This document shows positions 6,286 to 8,079 of a stretch of DNA of 8,079 nt, one piece after another. Position numbers and translations under genes: made by a program. Source of the DNA: Bordetella parapertussis (GTDB lineage: Bacteria > Pseudomonadota > Gammaproteobacteria > Burkholderiales > Burkholderiaceae_D); NCBI GenBank assembly GCA_945867725.1, contig CAMBJI010000084.1:1-8079 (forward strand), read 5' to 3'. A model generated the notes under the pieces. That model was given only the letters and a program-made list of their open reading frames with translations. It searched no databases and was not told the DNA's origin. Each line of letters starts with the position of its first letter. Within the stretch, counting starts at the first letter, position 1.

Positions 6286-6741
6286 ATGTCGAATACGCCA
6301 CAGCCCGTCGTGACATCCAGCACTTTCCTGACTTTGCACTACCGACTATCAACCGTGGGTGGCCAGGACATCGTGAGCACATTTGGCGAGAATCCAGCAA
6401 CGCTGCAGGTGGGCTCGGGCCAGTTGGCGCCTTTTCTCGAATCTTGTCTGATCGGCTTGCACGAGGGCGCGCATCAGAGTTTCGATCTGACATCGGAAGA
6501 GTCGTTCGGGCCGCGTAATCCCGATTTACTGCAAAGAGTATCGTTATCGACGTTGCAGGAAAATTCGGATCCGGACCACGCCTATGAAGTCGGTGATCTG
6601 GTGGATTTTGCAGCGCCCGGCGGGGGACAGTTTGCTGGCGTTTTGCTTGAGATGGGAGAGCAAGATGCGTTATTTGATTTTAATCACCCGCTGGCAGGCC
6701 AGGCCGTAAAATTTGAAGTTCGCATCATTGGTGTGCTCTAG
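6286..6741 (+). CDS. fkpB: FKBP-type peptidyl-prolyl cis-trans isomerase, SlpA/FkpB type
   Basis: This 151-aa cytosolic protein has no signal peptide and is close in length to E. coli SlpA/FkpB (149 aa). It catalyses cis-trans isomerisation of proline peptide bonds and acts as a chaperone. The N-terminal FKBP half has the LAPFLESCLIGLHEGAHQSF segment (about residues 47-66). An insert-in-flap region with FGPRNPDLLQ lies near 74-83, and the C-terminal signature DFNHPLAGQAVKFEV is at 131-145, highly like E. coli SlpA. The ATG at 6286 is chosen because an upstream TTG (6241) would start before the likely promoter. The ATG has no visible Shine-Dalgarno sequence, only a U-rich leader. The gene is followed by ispH after 27 nt, the same pairing as in E. 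coli (fkpB-ispH). Confidence 0.93.
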   Translation: MSNTPQPVVTSSTFLTLHYRLSTVGGQDIVSTFGENPATLQVGSGQLAPFLESCLIGLHEGAHQSFDLTSEESFGPRNPDLLQRVSLSTLQENSDPDHAYEVGDLVDFAAPGGGQFAGVLLEMGEQDALFDFNHPLAGQAVKFEVRIIGVL

Positions 6742-6755
6742 TCCCGATAGCACTT

Positions 6756-6761
6756 GAAGGA
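6756..6761 (+). promoter_or_regulatory. Ribosome binding site of ispH
   Basis: GAAGGA lies 7 nt before the ATG at 6769. It selects that ATG over an in-frame TTG at 6754, which overlaps the site itself. Confidence 0.8.
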
Positions 6762-6768
6762 AAAAACC

Positions 6769-7707
6769 ATGGAAAAAGAAATTCTGTTGGCTCAGCCGCG
6801 AGGCTTTTGTGCCGGTGTCGATCGTGCGATCGAAATCGTCGAGCGCGCACTCGCGCAATTTGGTGCGCCCGTCTACGTAAGGCATGAGATCGTGCACAAC
6901 GCCTATGTGGTGGAAGATTTGCGCGCCAAGGGGGCGATCTTCATTGAAGACTTGGCCGATGCACCATCAGGCAGTCATCTGGTGTTTTCTGCCCATGGTG
7001 TTTCGCGTGCGATCAAGGCTGAGGCGGAAGAACGCGGACTACTCGTATTCGATGCGACCTGCCCACTGGTGACCAAGGTGCATGTCGAGGTGGCCAAAAT
7101 GCGGGATGAGCATCGCGAGATCATCATGATTGGGCATGAGGGACATCCTGAAGTTGAAGGCACGATGGGGCAAAGTGATGCCGGTATGTATTTGGTCGAA
7201 ACCGTCGATGACGTGCAAAAGCTCGAAGTAAAAGACCCTCATCGTCTGGCCTATGTATCGCAGACTACGCTGTCGGTTGACGACACAGCAGAGATCATCA
7301 CGGCGCTGCGCGCCAGATTCCCTGACATTGCCGAGCCCAAGAAAGGCGACATTTGCTACGCAACGACTAATCGTCAGCATGCGGTCAAGATGATGGCGCC
7401 GCAGGTTGATCTCGTCATTGTGGTGGGCAGCCCCAGTAGTTCCAATTCCAATCGCTTGCGCGAGGTTGCACAAAAAAACGGCGTTGAATCCTACATGGTC
7501 GATAACGCATCGCAAATCGATCCGGCTTGGGTCGAGGGCAAGCAGCGCATTGGTGTGACCGCCGGTGCCTCGGCACCTGAAATTCTGGTTGAAGAGGTGG
7601 TCGCTACACTGAAAGCACTCGGCGTCAGAAGTGTGCGCGAGCTCGACGGCGTTGAAGAGCATGTGACGTTCCCCTTGCCCAAAGGTTTGTCGGCGCGTCC
7701 GGCATAA
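6769..7707 (+). CDS. ispH: 4-hydroxy-3-methylbut-2-enyl diphosphate reductase
   Basis: This 312-aa protein is IspH (LytB), the last enzyme of the MEP pathway. It reduces HMBPP to isopentenyl and dimethylallyl diphosphate in the cytosol using an iron-sulfur cluster. The three cluster cysteines are present at Cys14 ([13 protein letters not shown]), Cys98 (FDATCPLV) and Cys196 ([11 protein letters not shown]), matching C12, C96 and C197 of E. coli. The active-site region [14 protein letters not shown] holds His126 and the catalytic Glu128. The substrate-binding SSSNSNRL and GASAPE motifs are also seen. Length equals the family norm and all key residues are intact. It is likely cotranscribed with fkpB. 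The stop TAA is only 2 nt from the ATG of the permease gene. Confidence 0.98.
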   Translation: MEKEILLAQPRGFCAGVDRAIEIVERALAQFGAPVYVRHEIVHNAYVVEDLRAKGAIFIEDLADAPSGSHLVFSAHGVSRAIKAEAEERGLLVFDATCPLVTKVHVEVAKMRDEHREIIMIGHEGHPEVEGTMGQSDAGMYLVETVDDVQKLEVKDPHRLAYVSQTTLSVDDTAEIITALRARFPDIAEPKKGDICYATTNRQHAVKMMAPQVDLVIVVGSPSSSNSNRLREVAQKNGVESYMVDNASQIDPAWVEGKQRIGVTAGASAPEILVEEVVATLKALGVRSVRELDGVEEHVTFPLPKGLSARPA

Positions 7708-7709
7708 GC

Positions 7710-8079
7710 ATGGATATTTTCGCGCAGCAGCTAATCAATGGTCTGGTATTGGGTGCCATGTATGCGCTGGTTGCGTTGGGCTACACCATGGTCTACGGCG
7801 TACTGAACCTGATTAATTTTGCCCATGGCGATGTGTTGATGATAGGCGCGATGGTCGGCTGGTCGCTGCTTCAGCTCATTCAATACCTCAGCCCGGAGCT
7901 TCCCGGCTATCTTGCGCTGATGCTGGCGATCGTCGGCGCGATTCCGGTGTGCGTTGTCGTTAGCGTGCTCATTGAGCGTGTGGCGTATCGTCGCCTGCGT
8001 GATGCACCACGGCTTGCGCCACTCATCACCGCTATCGGCATATCGATTTTGTTGCAGACGCTGGCGATGATGATCTGGG
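7710..8079 (+). CDS. livH: Branched-chain amino acid ABC transporter permease, LivH type (5' part)
   Basis: The frame from ATG 7710 stays open to the end of the window (123 codons visible; the family is usually about 290-310 aa). LivH is one of two inner-membrane permease subunits of the Liv/HAA uptake system for leucine, isoleucine, valine or related ligands (amides and urea in some relatives). The hallmark NLINFAHGDVLMIGA lies at about residues 33-47, after a first membrane helix with GAMYALVALGYTMVYG. A second diagnostic stretch, ERVAYRRLRDAPRLAPLITAIGISI, lies near the end. Hydrophobic helices at about 8-30, 40-60 and 68-88 are visible. No good ribosome site precedes the ATG. With the ispH stop only 2 nt away, translation may be coupled. 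The exact substrate is unknown, and the symbol is given by family resemblance. Confidence 0.9.
   Translation, partial: MDIFAQQLINGLVLGAMYALVALGYTMVYGVLNLINFAHGDVLMIGAMVGWSLLQLIQYLSPELPGYLALMLAIVGAIPVCVVVSVLIERVAYRRLRDAPRLAPLITAIGISILLQTLAMMIW

Noticed and set aside
7039..7662. Minus-strand open frame (207 codons) opposite ispH
   Set aside because: It is antisense to ispH, which has all catalytic residues, and shows no recognisable motif.
1..8079. Mobile element, CRISPR array, toxin-antitoxin or phage-defence system
   Set aside because: No direct repeat arrays, terminal inverted repeats, transposase or integrase motifs were seen. The RadC gene, sometimes found in mobile islands, here lies in its standard chromosomal context with rpmB-rpmG.

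Overview
The window looks like a chromosomal housekeeping segment of a betaproteobacterium, most likely Burkholderiales, possibly near Oxalobacteraceae. The evidence is gene content and order: purN beside an RsmB/NOP methyltransferase, rpmG-rpmB-radC facing away from fkpB-ispH, and protein texture close to known proteobacterial homologues. The taxonomic call is inference. No transposase, integrase, CRISPR array, tRNA or rRNA is visible, and base composition shows no obvious break.

Layout. On the plus strand, positions 1-4820 hold the 3' end of purN, an RsmB-like RNA cytosine-5 methyltransferase, a small exported phospholipase-D-family (Nuc-like) protein, an MscS-family mechanosensitive channel and a membrane fatty-acid desaturase. 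The methyltransferase, PLD protein and channel are packed tightly (2-nt gap, then a 4-nt ATGA overlap) and probably share a transcript. The desaturase follows after 92 nt with its own strong ribosome binding site. Its transcription ends at an intrinsic terminator with a perfect 19-bp inverted repeat (4832-4873), which can also serve the opposing rpmB-rpmG transcript.

On the minus strand, positions 6172 down to 4896 hold radC, rpmB (L28, GTG start) and rpmG (L33, zinc-free type). A good sigma-70-type promoter (TTGAAT, 17-bp spacer, TATACT) precedes rpmB. The rpmB and rpmG genes are too short or too masked to be found by simple ORF length and were read directly. A 113-bp divergent region separates radC from the plus-strand set fkpB (slpA-type FKBP prolyl isomerase), ispH (last step of the MEP isoprenoid pathway) and the 5' part of a livH-type branched-chain amino acid permease. 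The permease runs off the right end of the window.

How the genes relate: most are independent core functions (purine synthesis, RNA modification, ribosomal proteins, isoprenoids). The less ordinary part is 1595-4820, where an exported single-HKD PLD protein, a mechanosensitive channel and a desaturase stand together, all plausibly acting at the cell envelope. I see no clear evidence of an undescribed defence or mobile system. The PLD-MscS pairing is the best candidate for a functional link not explained by standard annotation. No stretch over 300 bases lacks a gene; the largest gap (5327-5497) holds the rpmB promoter and an AT-rich patch.
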